Positions 1-8,516 are shown, counted from the stretch's first letter. The stretch: DNA of 64,000 bases from Candidatus Tisiphia endosymbiont of Nedyus quadrimaculatus (GCF_964059235.1 NZ_OZ060452.1:558001-622000), one strand, 5' to 3'. Notes: a model not told the origin generated them from the sequence alone. A program made the numbers and translations.

Positions 1-1456
1 TCTCTTTTTCACCCTTAACTAATGGCCAAACTTCAACTCTACCTTTATGAGTTTGACGAAATGGCAAAATTTTAGGATTATCAGATGTAAATAATTGTGG
101 GGTAGTATGTTTAATTTGTTGAAAAATTAGATAGACAATATCAATAATTTCTTTAGTAGATCTATAAGACCACTGGAGGGTAATATTTCTGAAATTCTTA
201 TTTGCATCAGATAGGTTTTTGTACAAATTTTCATTAACATAACTAAAAGAGCTAAGATCTGCTCCTTGGAAGCTAAAAATCGACTGTTTCTCATCGCCTA
301 CGACAAAAATAGTACTTTTTTGCTTAGTGCTAGAAGTAAAGTCTGCTATAATTGCAGTGATAATGCCCCATTGTTCCGGGCTAGTATCTTGTGCTTCATC
401 AACAAGCAAATGGTCAATCCCGCCATTAAGTTTATAAGCCACCCAATTTTTTGCAGCATTATCCGTTAATAATAACTGCGTAAGATAAATTAAATCATCA
501 TAATCAAGCAAACTATGCTGGGTTTTGTAGGAATCATATTTATCAAGAAAAATCTTTGCCAAGTTACGTAACGAATTTGAGTAATTCTCCATATCTTGCA
601 TTTTAGCTTGTTGATCTAGCTGAAAAATTTTCTCTTGAATATATTCAAGTTCATTCAATAACTTTGGGTACTGCATTGCCACAGATTTAGGCAATATGTT
701 CTTACGCTTCAGGTTTTCTTTAGTAAGGAAAAATTGTTGAATTTCTTGATCTAGGTCAATAGATATTGAGTATTTTGCTAATAATTGCTTAGCTTGGTCA
801 TAAATATTTGATAATTGTGCAAAAATAGTTTGAGCATCGTACTCTACAGAATCCATTTGTTTGGCAAATAATTTCTTAAACTTAATTTTTTGCTGGATTA
901 TTTCAGAGAAAATATCATTGATAGTTGTTTCATGGAAATTTGTCAGAAAAAAACTAATCAGCTCATTATAAGTCGGATCTAAATAGATTTGGTTTCTTAT
1001 TTTGCTAAGAACCCCTTGTGCTGTAATCTCGTCAAGAATCTGAAATTTTGGATTAATACCAACTTCAAAAGGAAATAATTTAAGCATCTTCTGACAGAAA
1101 GCATGGATAGTGTAAATATTAATACCATCTTCAGAGTTTAGTAGTCTGTGATATAAAGTTTTGGTATATTGTACCTCACTTTCTAAAGGCTCTCTAGTAA
1201 GTAATAAACCTAACTCTTCAGTTAATTTAGCGGTTTCGTTTGCAGCAAATTTAGCAAGCTTATTTTTAATCCTACTCTGCATTTCAAGGGTGGCTGCATT
1301 AGTAAAAGTTAAGCATAGGATCTTTTCAAATGGGACTCCCTTAATTAGTAACCGCAGCACCCTATCTGTTAAAATTTTGGTTTTGCCTGTACCAGCTGAG
1401 GCAGAAACCCAAACAGAATATTCTGGGTCAGATGCTTGTTGTTGTAATTCATTCAT
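1..1456 (-). CDS. addA: AddA/UvrD-type ATP-dependent helicase-nuclease, N-terminal part (runs off the window)
   Basis: The reading frame opens at ATG 1456 and continues without a stop to base 1, about 485 codons, so the C-terminal part lies outside the window. The start MNELQQQASDP is followed by the Walker A loop SASAGTGKTKILTDRVL (residues about 18-34), then CLTFTNAATLEMQSRI, IHAFCQKMLKLFPFE, the DYDDLI segment, the Walker B/DEAQD box LLVDEAQDTSPEQW, and VGDEKQSIFSFQGAD. These are superfamily 1 UvrD helicase motifs in the AddA variant of alphaproteobacteria. AddA pairs with AddB to process double-strand breaks for RecA. The C-terminal nuclease domain cannot be checked here. AddA rather than plain UvrD is inferred from the SASAGTGKT and IHAFCQ motifs. 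Confidence 0.85.
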   Translation of the reverse strand, partial: MNELQQQASDPEYSVWVSASAGTGKTKILTDRVLRLLIKGVPFEKILCLTFTNAATLEMQSRIKNKLAKFAANETAKLTEELGLLLTREPLESEVQYTKTLYHRLLNSEDGINIYTIHAFCQKMLKLFPFEVGINPKFQILDEITAQGVLSKIRNQIYLDPTYNELISFFLTNFHETTINDIFSEIIQQKIKFKKLFAKQMDSVEYDAQTIFAQLSNIYDQAKQLLAKYSISIDLDQEIQQFFLTKENLKRKNILPKSVAMQYPKLLNELEYIQEKIFQLDQQAKMQDMENYSNSLRNLAKIFLDKYDSYKTQHSLLDYDDLIYLTQLLLTDNAAKNWVAYKLNGGIDHLLVDEAQDTSPEQWGIITAIIADFTSSTKQKSTIFVVGDEKQSIFSFQGADLSSFSYVNENLYKNLSDANKNFRNITLQWSYRSTKEIIDIVYLIFQQIKHTTPQLFTSDNPKILPFRQTHKGRVEVWPLVKGEKE

Positions 1457-1541
1457 TTAATTCTTATATCGAACTGGCTTTGTTATAAGGAAAAATGCAC
1501 TCTTGAAACGGCTGGCACGAATGCATTTTAACTTTTTTTAT

Positions 1542-1647
1542 CATTCAATATGTGATTTTAATAATTAAAATCACATATTGAATGGAGTGTTATATTTTAA
1601 CAATCAGGTGGGCAGCCGCTTCAAACCTGATTGTTAAAATATAACAC
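1542..1647. repeat. Two successive perfect hairpins upstream of addA
   Basis: The first has 19-bp perfect arms (1542-1560 and 1566-1584) around 5 bases. The second has 23-bp perfect arms (1587-1609 and 1625-1647) around a 15-base GC-richer loop. They lie between addA and coq7, next to a further small palindrome at 1654-1674 (CGATGTAAC/GTTACATCG). No reading frame spans them. They could act as transcription barriers or be remnants of palindromic mobile repeats. Confidence 0.7.
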
Positions 1648-1699
1648 GAAAGTTCGATGTAACAAGTTACATCGAATCAGGTTATTTGAGTTAACTTAA

Positions 1700-2067
1700 A
1701 TTCAATAATCAAGTTTTTTTCTGAAGGGCTACAATTCATGGCAGTGTATGTCATCCCTTCCTTACGATGTCACCCCTGCGAAAGCAGGGGTCTAAAAAAG
1801 TCTAATACTAATTATCTTTCAAAATAGAATTAACATGGTATCATTTAGTATTAGGTCTATCATTAGTTAGAATTAAATTATTAATTCTATTTTGAAAGAT
1901 AATCAGTATAACACACCTTCTTGGTCTATTTTTCTTAGATTCCTGCCTACGCAGGAATGACATAAACCCTACAATCCCTTCGCAGGAATGACATCTTCTC
2001 AGCTTCTTTTCATGACTTTTAAACTGTCCTGAATTGTATAATTCAATAAAAACTTGATTATCGAGTT
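1700..2067. repeat. MITE-like element, family A (copy 1), with REP-type palindromic core
   Basis: The ends are inverted repeats related to ACTCGATAATCAAGTTTTTT (left 1700-1720, right 2048-2067). Inside are the Rickettsia palindromic core sequences (TGTCATCCC..., CCTGCGAAAGCAGGGG at about 1775-1792, CCTGCCTACGCAGGAATGACA at about 1943-1963) and a further pair of arms with TCTATTTTGAAAGAT. The right terminus reaches into the stop codon of coq7 at 2066-2068. No protein of its own is visible. Other copies of the termini are at 14481-14690, 38936 (half) and 40789-40977. Confidence 0.7.
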
Positions 2068-2605
2068 AAACTTTTTTACTCACATTAATAGCCATATTAC
2101 ACATTAATTTAATAACTTTATTGATTAAGGAAGCAAATACTACCTTACTGCTACCTTGTACTAGAGCTATATCTTTATGTTCAATTTCCTCAGCCTGAAA
2201 TTGTTTTATGCTATCTACTAATTCTTTCTCTAAATTATACAATTCGAGATAATCTATTTGTTTTTGATAATGTTGTTCAATCACTTCTTCTACACTTTGC
2301 GTTAATAGCATGGCAGTTTTTGTTCCTATCAATATCGATCCACTACCAAGTATATAGCCAATAATATGCCAAAATGGTATCAAAATAGTTGGTCTAACAT
2401 TACGTTGTAATAACAAATTAGTAAAGTAGCTCAAATGTACTTCTTCTTGCTGCATCATATGTTTTATTGTAGAGGAAGCTTCGTGGTTTTTGCAATAATT
2501 TAATTGCCCTTGATAAATTCGTTTAGCCCCATATTCTCCAGCATGATTCACTCTAATAATTTCTTTTATAATATTGTCTGAATTGATGAAATCTGGTCTT
2601 GCCAT
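2066..2605 (-). CDS. coq7: Demethoxyubiquinone hydroxylase Coq7
   Basis: A 179-aa protein of the ferritin-like di-iron family. Iron ligands are recognisable as two E...ExxH sets: RVNHAGEYGAKRIYQGQ (E near 24), MMQQEEVHLSYF (E-E-V-H near 53-56), SVEEVIEQHYQK (E near 106) and QAEEIEHKDIA (E-E-I-E-H near 139-143). It hydroxylates 5-demethoxyubiquinone, the penultimate step of ubiquinone synthesis, at the inner membrane. Length fits the short alphaproteobacterial form. The ATG at 2605 gives the conserved start MARPDFINSDNIIKEIIRVNHAGEYGA. It stands alone on the minus strand with repeats on both sides. Confidence 0.93.
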   Translation of the reverse strand: MARPDFINSDNIIKEIIRVNHAGEYGAKRIYQGQLNYCKNHEASSTIKHMMQQEEVHLSYFTNLLLQRNVRPTILIPFWHIIGYILGSGSILIGTKTAMLLTQSVEEVIEQHYQKQIDYLELYNLEKELVDSIKQFQAEEIEHKDIALVQGSSKVVFASLINKVIKLMCNMAINVSKKV

Positions 2606-2656
2606 ATGCTGCCTTAGTATCTAAATAACGGATAATTTATTGCATTTTACGCGAAC

Positions 2657-2688
2657 TCGGGATAAGAATTTGTCAATTCTTATCCCGA
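2657..2688. repeat. Perfect 14-bp stem hairpin between coq7 and the PAP2 gene
   Basis: Arms TCGGGATAAGAATT (2657-2670) and AATTCTTATCCCGA (2675-2688) enclose TGTC. The same arm sequence recurs in the larger palindrome at 44812-44888, so it is a dispersed repeat as well as a possible terminator for the minus-strand PAP2 genes. No clear T-tract follows. Confidence 0.65.
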
Positions 2689-2699
2689 ATTGGGGTATT

Positions 2700-3572
2700 T
2701 TATAATATATCAATTTTATTAGATCTAGTGATCTTAGAGATAGTACTAGGAATTAATACAAAAATTCCAAAAACAAGAACACTATATTTTAATATAATAC
2801 TACAATAGAAAATAAAAATGTTTATTTTTACAGTAGGTATGAATTTTGCTATGCCAATTAAAATGGCTAGGGATATTAGAGCGGTTGGAATACTAATTTT
2901 GTGCTGTAGACGACCAATTGCCTGATTTTCTATCCATCGTAAGGATAACCCAAAGCCAATGAGAGTTCCTATTGCCATCGGTATCATAGGTGGCCATGGT
3001 AAAGATTGAGACACTATGGTGTATAGTGAAATTATTATAGCAAGTAAAAACCAAAATTTTTTGCAACTATGTTGAAACACTTCTACAAGCAATGCTCTTT
3101 CTAAATATGTTTTCCATATATGGAAAACACAAAATCCAAATATCAAACCACCAATTACATCATATATACTATGAACACCAAGATATACTCTTGAAAAACC
3201 AATACCAATTATTGGCAATAAGCATAAATACTTGAAAGGACTATTTTTAAGACTTAAAAAGATTGCTAGCCAAAAAGTGGTTGCCACTTGAACATCACCA
3301 CTAGGAAAGCCAAAAGGATCATACACAGATATTAAATGTAAAGATATGTCAGGGCGCGATATTTTAAATAAATTCTTTAACAAGCAATTAAGTAAAGTAC
3401 AAAAAGGTATTAAAAATCCTAATGATCTAAATAATAATGCCGATGGATTTAACCAATATCCTAAAGCAGTAAGGGTAATGTAAAAGTAATCACTAGCAAA
3501 AAATGGAAATAACTTAAATATGGTTGTTAGAAAATCTGTTCTTATTTCTACAATCCAACTAGGATCTATCAT
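2700..3572 (-). CDS. PAP2-superfamily membrane phosphatase (downstream copy, PSGD variant)
   Basis: The open frame reaches back to a TTG at 3608, but the ATG at 3572 (MIDPSWIVEIRTDFL) is the more likely start and leaves only a 14-base overlap with the upstream gene; the protein is then 290 aa. Several hydrophobic segments are visible. The phosphatase signature appears in order as KNLFKISRP (C1), FPSGDVQ (C2) and SRVYLGVHSIYDVIGG (C3). In C2 the usual catalytic PSGH histidine is aspartate, while the C3 nucleophile region VHSIYD is intact. PAP2 enzymes dephosphorylate lipid phosphates such as phosphatidate or undecaprenyl pyrophosphate, or act as lipid A phosphatases. The substrate is unknown. 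Confidence 0.8.
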   Translation of the reverse strand: MIDPSWIVEIRTDFLTTIFKLFPFFASDYFYITLTALGYWLNPSALLFRSLGFLIPFCTLLNCLLKNLFKISRPDISLHLISVYDPFGFPSGDVQVATTFWLAIFLSLKNSPFKYLCLLPIIGIGFSRVYLGVHSIYDVIGGLIFGFCVFHIWKTYLERALLVEVFQHSCKKFWFLLAIIISLYTIVSQSLPWPPMIPMAIGTLIGFGLSLRWIENQAIGRLQHKISIPTALISLAILIGIAKFIPTVKINIFIFYCSIILKYSVLVFGIFVLIPSTISKITRSNKIDIL

Positions 3573-4347
3573 GAAAAGAACTATTATAATGATTGATATA
3601 GTTTGCAATAAAAACTGATGCTGGGATACAAAATCCGATTATAGCCCATTGTATTTGCCTGATAGCTAATGGTAAAGAGGAGATATAACCAACTGTAAAA
3701 AGCATTTTGACTATAAAGAGCATGAAAAAACACAGTATTGTTGCTAATATTTTGCTTCGTAGATTTATAATTGTTATTTTTTTTGTAAAAATGTTCTCAG
3801 AAAATATTACTCCAATAAGAGCGTAATATGCCATATATAGATGTTCTTCTACCTTATGTATAGATGCAATGTACAACATCAAAAATGTAGTAAAAGTCAA
3901 TAAAACTGGTGGCAATATTTGCTGTTTTGTGCTTGCAAGAAATGTATAAAAGACTATTAATAAAGAACCAAAAAATATGGCTCCTAGAATATCAAAATAA
4001 TTATGATAGCCAAAATAAACTAAACTCATTCCTATTCCAAATAGCAAGCCAGTTATCAGAATTTTACATATACGGCTTTGTGTTTTTGTCATCAGCCAAC
4101 CATACAAAACAACTGAAGACTGCATATGACCACTTGGAAAAGCAAAACCTTGTTTACCAATATGAGCAGATAGTGGTATTTGAAATATAATTTTTAGAGC
4201 AAAATTAAATAACATACTTACTAATATTAAACATATTGCATTAAAAAACACTTTTTGCTCTAACCAAATATAGCCTAGTATAAGTAGTGGGATAATGACT
4301 ATATCATGACTAAAACTTAAAAAAATCTTAGCAACATTGTCTAGCAT
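3559..4347 (-). CDS. PAP2-superfamily membrane phosphatase (upstream copy)
   Basis: The open frame extends to a GTG at 4380, but ATG 4347 (MLDNVAKIFLSFSHD) looks like the natural start, giving 262 aa. It is strongly hydrophobic with multiple membrane segments. The PAP2 signature is present as FPSGHMQSSVVLYGW (C2, with the catalytic His) and SLVYFGYHNYFDILGAI (C3). The C1 motif is weak (IFQIPLSAH, lacking the canonical RP). It is translationally coupled to the second PAP2 gene by a short overlap, which suggests an ancient tandem duplication whose members kept complementary parts of the signature. No ribosome-binding site stands out. Confidence 0.8.
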   Translation of the reverse strand: MLDNVAKIFLSFSHDIVIIPLLILGYIWLEQKVFFNAICLILVSMLFNFALKIIFQIPLSAHIGKQGFAFPSGHMQSSVVLYGWLMTKTQSRICKILITGLLFGIGMSLVYFGYHNYFDILGAIFFGSLLIVFYTFLASTKQQILPPVLLTFTTFLMLYIASIHKVEEHLYMAYYALIGVIFSENIFTKKITIINLRSKILATILCFFMLFIVKMLFTVGYISSLPLAIRQIQWAIIGFCIPASVFIANYINHYNSSFHDRS

Positions 4348-4640
4348 AAAAAATTGTAGAAGATTTGAACTTATAGACACTATTATTTACTTGGTCGCCA
4401 ATTAAACTTTACCCATTATACAGATACTCTGTATACAAGATTTTATCATTTTGTCAATAGCTAATTACCCTGCTAGAAGCTCCAGTGATTATAATTGTCT
4501 TTTTATTGGTGATCATTTATAATTACCTACTGTACAAACTGTCAGAGTTGGCTAGAGGAGAAACAACGTATTGTTAAAATATTTGATCCTTGATGACTTA
4601 GTGGAAATCTAATATATTGTATAATATAGGGAGGGTGCTT

Positions 4641-4760
4641 ATGAATTTACCCAAAAAAATGAAGAACCATAAAAAACAAAAAAACTACACTTTGTTATAT
4701 GTGCTTGTAGCTATGATTGTATTGGTGTATTTTGTAACTTTAATAAAGCTTTCAAGTTAG
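4641..4760 (+). CDS. 39-aa single-pass membrane peptide
   Basis: A short frame: basic N-terminus (MNLPKKMKNHKKQKNY), one transmembrane helix (LLYVLVAMIVLVYFVTLI) and a stop after KLSS. A strong ribosome-binding site (GGGAGGGTG) lies just upstream and the stop is four bases before the cupredoxin gene, so it is probably translated as the first gene of the operon. The pattern of a basic tail followed by a helix ending in VTLIKL resembles the small alphaproteobacterial proteins found near cytochrome oxidase assembly genes. That comparison is from memory and weak; function unknown. Confidence 0.6.
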   Translation: MNLPKKMKNHKKQKNYTLLYVLVAMIVLVYFVTLIKLSS

Positions 4761-4764
4761 AACT

Positions 4765-5139
4765 ATGGAAAAAAAAACTATCCTTCAATTTTTTGGAGGT
4801 ATTATTCTATTGATAGGTGTAATAATTTTTGCAATTAATCATCGAAGCACATCTAAGAATGATGTAAATACTAATATAGTAGAAATTGTAACGGTTATAA
4901 AAAATCATAGATTTGAGCCAAATATTATTAGAGTAGAAAGTGGTAAGAAGATTCGTTTTACTATCCACAACCAAGATAGTACAGTAGAAGAGTTTGAGAG
5001 TCATGATCTGCACCGCGAAAAGATTATTATGCCAAATGACTCTATAAATATCATCCTTGCCCCTTTAGCCCCGGGTAAATATGATTTTTTTGGAGACTTT
5101 CATCAAGAGACAGCACAAGGGTCTCTCATTGTTAATTAA
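4765..5139 (+). CDS. Membrane-anchored cupredoxin-domain protein
   Basis: 124 aa: an N-terminal hydrophobic anchor (residues about 7-25) followed by a periplasmic beta-sandwich of cupredoxin type. Features are VIKNHRFEPNIIRVESGKKIRFTIHNQDSTVEEFESHDLH and the C-terminal PLAPGKYDFFGDFHQETAQGSLIV. This matches the cupredoxin_1/EfeO N-terminal type, where the normal copper Cys is missing and Glu, His and Asp residues may bind metal. It is followed 16 bases later by an FTR1 permease. By analogy with EfeUO systems the pair may take part in ferrous or ferric iron uptake. The Fe role is inference from context. Confidence 0.8.
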   Translation: MEKKTILQFFGGIILLIGVIIFAINHRSTSKNDVNTNIVEIVTVIKNHRFEPNIIRVESGKKIRFTIHNQDSTVEEFESHDLHREKIIMPNDSINIILAPLAPGKYDFFGDFHQETAQGSLIVN

Positions 5140-5155
5140 ATTTATTTAGGTTTAG

Positions 5156-5983
5156 ATGTTTAAAATAGCATTAGTGGTATTCAGGGAATGCCTAGAAATA
5201 GCTTTGTTGCTTGGTGTAATACTTGCTGTGACAAAACAATTAGAAAAATCTAGAATTTATATAATTGCTGGAGTCATGCTTGGTACAGTTTCTGCTGCGT
5301 TATTCGCTTTCTTTACTCGTAGTATAACCGTAGCATTTAGTGGTCTAGGTGATGAGATATTTAACTCTGGAATTATTTTGTTAACAGTTGGATTAATTGG
5401 TTGGACTATAGTATGGATGCAAGGTTATGGTATTAAGATAAAACAAAATCTTAATGATTTGTCTGTAAAAATTAGTAGCGGCGATAGTAGTTATATAATG
5501 CTAGTACTGATTGTTGCGGCAACTATTCTTCGAGAAGGAATGGAAATTATTATATTAGTTTATAGTATTTCTTCAGTCGAAATTATTGACAGTAATAGCT
5601 ATCTACTAGGATTAATTATTGGTATGGTCAGTGGCCTAACCTTGGGTGTCATTATCTATTTAGGTTTAATAAAAATAGTAAACCAACAATATATATTTCG
5701 CATATCTTCTATTTTATTAATGTTTGTTGCTAGTGGCTTTGCAGCAGAAGCTGCTGGTATATTGAGCTCTTCAGGGATTATTACTATTTTATCCGACCAG
5801 CTTTGGGATAGCTCTTGGCTCATTTCTGACAGAAGTATCTATGGTAAATTCCTAAAAATGATTACTGGATATATTGCTAGACCTAACGGGTTACAAGTTG
5901 TGTTTTATATTTGCACTCTAGGTTTAATTAATATCTTAATACAAATAAAAATCAGACACACAAAAGTAGCAACAGAGAAATAA
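5156..5983 (+). CDS. FTR1-family iron permease
   Basis: 275 aa with about seven hydrophobic segments. It carries the two FTR1 signatures in membrane helices: FRECLEIALLLG (R10-E-C-L-E14, variant of REGLE) and TILREGMEIIIL (R126-E-G-M-E130). This family moves iron across the inner membrane (EfeU, Ftr1p). It is the third gene of a tight plus-strand cluster after the 39-aa peptide and the cupredoxin and 8 bases before the YciB-like gene. The cupredoxin is probably its partner, replacing the oxidase or EfeO of other systems. No iron-responsive operator was recognised. Confidence 0.87.
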   Translation: MFKIALVVFRECLEIALLLGVILAVTKQLEKSRIYIIAGVMLGTVSAALFAFFTRSITVAFSGLGDEIFNSGIILLTVGLIGWTIVWMQGYGIKIKQNLNDLSVKISSGDSSYIMLVLIVAATILREGMEIIILVYSISSVEIIDSNSYLLGLIIGMVSGLTLGVIIYLGLIKIVNQQYIFRISSILLMFVASGFAAEAAGILSSSGIITILSDQLWDSSWLISDRSIYGKFLKMITGYIARPNGLQVVFYICTLGLINILIQIKIRHTKVATEK

Positions 5984-5991
5984 AACTATTT

Positions 5992-6534
5992 ATGATTAAT
6001 TTTTTATCAGAAGTTGCTCCGCTTATAGCTTTTTTTATTGGCTATTTTTATGGTGGTAGTATACAAAGTGCGACGTTATATATACTTATTACTTCAATTA
6101 TTTGTGTTAGTCTGTGTTATCTTATAGAAGGCAAAGTTTCCAAATCCTCCTTAATATCTTCTGGAGTGTTGTTAGTCTCAGCTAGTATAGTTTTGATTAG
6201 TGGTAACTCTATGTATATCAAAATCAAACCAACTATTCTATATGTAATTTTTGCTAGTACATTTTTTATCAGTGCCGTAAGAAATAAGGCCTTTTTGAAA
6301 TATATGTTTAATCATTTTGTCCAACTTGAAGATAAGAACTGGAATATTTTAAGCTATAGATCTGCTGCTTTTTTACTGTTCATGGCAGTGTTAAATGAAA
6401 TAATATGGCGTAATTTTGCAGAATCTACATGGGTTATATTTAAAATATTTGGAGCAATACCTGTAACGATCATTTTCTTTTTACTACAACTACCTTTTAT
6501 ACTGAAGAACAGACTTCCAGATTCAACAGAGTAA
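5992..6534 (+). CDS. yciB: YciB/IspA-family inner-membrane protein (septation protein A)
   Basis: 180 aa with five to six transmembrane segments. Diagnostic blocks are MYIKIKPTILYVIFAS, NWNILSYRSAAFLLFMAVLNEIIWRN and WVIFKIFGAIPVTIIFFLLQLPFI, which match the YciB family (intracellular septation protein A) over its usual length. The family is tied to envelope integrity and cell elongation or division in enterobacteria; the mechanism is not settled. It closes the cupredoxin-FTR1 cluster. A MITE with a 9-bp target duplication begins immediately after the stop codon. Confidence 0.85.
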   Translation: MINFLSEVAPLIAFFIGYFYGGSIQSATLYILITSIICVSLCYLIEGKVSKSSLISSGVLLVSASIVLISGNSMYIKIKPTILYVIFASTFFISAVRNKAFLKYMFNHFVQLEDKNWNILSYRSAAFLLFMAVLNEIIWRNFAESTWVIFKIFGAIPVTIIFFLLQLPFILKNRLPDSTE

Positions 6535-6541
6535 GGTATAT

Positions 6542-6712
6542 CATAGCACCCTACATTTTTTGTATAATCGTCATCGCGAGGCACCTTTAGGTGCCGTGGC
6601 GATCTAGTAAAGTGAGCTGTAATACTGCATAAAGATTGCCACGTCGCAGCTCCTCGCAATGACGATTGTGGTGTCTGTAGGTGCGATTACACAAAAAATG
6701 TAGGGCGCTATG
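6542..6712. repeat. MITE family E, copy 1, with 9-bp target duplication
   Basis: The left end CATAGCACCCTACATTTTTT and the right end complement (AAAAAATGTAGGGCGCTATG) form the inverted repeats. The core contains the GTCATCGCGAGG.../...CTCGCAATGACG palindrome. It is flanked by the perfect direct repeat AAGGTATAT (6533-6541 and 6713-6721). There is no coding capacity. Other copies are at 26691-26891 and 45490-45691. Confidence 0.85.
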
Positions 6713-6836
6713 AAGGTATATACTCAGATAGAAAATCAAGAATTGCGAAAGATGTCACACTCCCCGCGAAAGCGGAATCCATAAAATAAACAGACAAGTT
6801 GTTTAGATTTATTTAGACCCCGTTACCTTCGCAGGG

Positions 6837-7000
6837 CACAACTGTCGAAAGTTAGTAAATACAGCTTCCCTATACGTCTATTAGCGAGGAGGCTGTAAGG
6901 CGTAAGCGAAGCAATCCAGTAACATCATTTATCTATATAATTGCTTCGCTTACGCTCGCAATGACGCTGTGGTATAGGTGTTTGTAAACTTTCGACAGTT
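6837..7000. repeat. MITE family D, copy 1
   Basis: Terminal inverted repeats AACTGTCGAAAGTTAGTAAA (left, from about 6840) and TTGTAAACTTTCGACAGTT (right, to 7000). The core is the GCGAGGAGGC...GCTTCGCTTACG...CGCAATGACG palindrome. A partial REP-type sequence with GCAGGG lies just left. No clean target duplication is visible. A second copy lies at 27948-28165. Confidence 0.7.
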
Positions 7001-7221
7001 AGGGGCTAGACAGGGAGACATCACCCCTAATGGAGATAATACTGAGCCTAGTATTAACTTGTTACATCGAACTAAAAATAGCAAAAATCTTAACAAGTGC
7101 CAATTCTTTAAAGCAGAAGAGTATATATTGATGAAATATTTTGTAACATAATGTAACTTGCATGTAATTGTTTAAGGCATTAGAATAAGTTGAATTCCTA
7201 AAATGTTAGTAAAATTAACCA

Positions 7222-8082
7222 ATGCAAGTATCAATACTAAACCCAGTAAGTTGTTATGGTGTGGGCGTTCATTCCGGTAACATTACTCAGATGACTTTAA
7301 GACCAGCTGTAGAAAATACCGGTATTGTTTTTGTCAGAACTGATGTAAGGCAAGAGATAAATTTTATTCAAGCTAGTTGTTTAAATGTTTCAGAAACTTC
7401 TTTATCTACTACCATAAAAAATGAACATAATATTTATGTTTCAACTATAGAACATTTAATGGCAGCTCTTTGGGGATGTGGAATCGATAATTTAATAATT
7501 GAAATCGATGGTCCTGAAGTCCCGATAATGGATGGTAGCAGTAAACCATTCGTCTTTATGATAGAATGTGCTGGTAGACAATTACAAAATGCTCCAAAGA
7601 AATACCTAAAAATCTTAAAAGAAATTAGGACAATTCACAAAGATTGTGAGTTAGTGTGTAGCCCTGCTTATAGCATGACGGTTGATATAACAATAGATTT
7701 TGCTAGTAAGGCTATTGGCAAGCAAAATTTAGTCTTCTCAGAAAATGAGTCTTTCAAAAGTAATATTGCTGATGCTAGAACTTTTGGATTTGTCCATGAA
7801 CTTGAATATTTAAAAAGTAAGGGCTTAGCACGGGGGGCATCTCTCGATAACGCTATAGGTATAGATCAAGATATTATAATAAACCACGATGGACTAAGAT
7901 ATACTGATGAATTCGTGCGTCACAAACTTCTCGACCTGTTCGGAGATTTATATACTACAGGAGGTCATCTAATAGCTGACATCACGGGTTATAAAACTAG
8001 TCATGCTCTGAATAACCAATTCTTACGACAAGTATTTAGTGATCGCAGCTCCTATCAATGGGTTAGTGCTAGAGAAATTTAG
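7222..8082 (+). CDS. lpxC: UDP-3-O-acyl-N-acetylglucosamine deacetylase LpxC
   Basis: 286 aa. LpxC carries out the committed zinc-dependent deacetylation step of lipid A synthesis in the cytosol. Visible family features are GVGVHSG near residues 13-19, the zinc motif [16 protein letters not shown] (H78), [16 protein letters not shown], the second-domain repeat [29 protein letters not shown], and [35 protein letters not shown] with the C-terminal zinc ligands. The length is slightly short of the usual 300-305 aa but complete. The gene stands alone with repeats on both sides; the upstream 180 bases are AT-rich and hold no other gene. Confidence 0.95.
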   Translation: MQVSILNPVSCYGVGVHSGNITQMTLRPAVENTGIVFVRTDVRQEINFIQASCLNVSETSLSTTIKNEHNIYVSTIEHLMAALWGCGIDNLIIEIDGPEVPIMDGSSKPFVFMIECAGRQLQNAPKKYLKILKEIRTIHKDCELVCSPAYSMTVDITIDFASKAIGKQNLVFSENESFKSNIADARTFGFVHELEYLKSKGLARGASLDNAIGIDQDIIINHDGLRYTDEFVRHKLLDLFGDLYTTGGHLIADITGYKTSHALNNQFLRQVFSDRSSYQWVSAREI

Positions 8083-8089
8083 GTTATAG

Positions 8090-8457
8090 GTTTTGTCGCA
8101 TTTGTAAATCGTGATCTAGCGAAAATCGTAAAACCTCAGGTTTTGGACATTATGATGCCATGAGCATAACAAAATTCTCAAAAGTAGAAATATTACTACC
8201 GCTCTTATCTATCGTTAGTTTGTTAGGACGCCCATTATGTTAAAAGCTTTACGGAAGAATGCCTTTGCAGCCGATGCATCTCGGTATTTACGTAGTAAAA
8301 AATCTATAGTAGTTCCTAATGAATCAACTACTCTGTAAAGACATACCCATTTACCGTTTACTTTAATATAAGTTTCATCCATTCTCCAACTGTTACCCAC
8401 TGGCTTTTTGGCTTTCCTTACTCGCATATATATTAACTTGTGAGTAGACCTAACCAA
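8090..8457 (-). pseudogene. IS6-family transposase remnant (3' part, frameshifted)
   Basis: The minus-strand frame from 8457 gives RVRKAKKPVGNSWRMDETYIKVNGKWVCLYRVVDSLGTTIDFLLR, the first DDE region of an IS6/IS26-type transposase. It then breaks at NIMG and ends early at 8215. In the next frame the text continues RPNKLTIDKSGSNISTFENF, so a one-base indel near 8230 separates the parts. The 5' end (HTH part) is missing. A sequence like an IS6 terminus (GGTTTTGTCGCATTTGTAAA, from 8090) follows, directly after lpxC. This is a dead fragment. Confidence 0.8.
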
Positions 8458-8462
8458 TCACT

Positions 8463-8516
8463 TAATTAGGTTTCTTCTCAGAACCGGACATGCAGAGCTA
8501 CCGCATCCGGCTTCCG
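8463..8516 (-). other. Probable group II intron RNA fragment
   Basis: On the minus strand the stretch reads GAAGCCGGATGCGGTAGCTC followed by TGCATGTCCGGTTCTGAGAA, which is the form of the conserved hairpin found next to the maturase ORF in many bacterial group II introns (GCCGGATGCGG...CATGTCCGGTTCTGA). No reverse transcriptase frame is present nearby, so this would be a short remnant joined to the IS6 fragment. Recognition is by eye only. Confidence 0.45.

Noticed and set aside
266-469. Short plus-strand frames inside the AddA gene (266-469, 1161-1460)
   Set aside because: They lie antisense to a long conserved helicase frame with all motifs.
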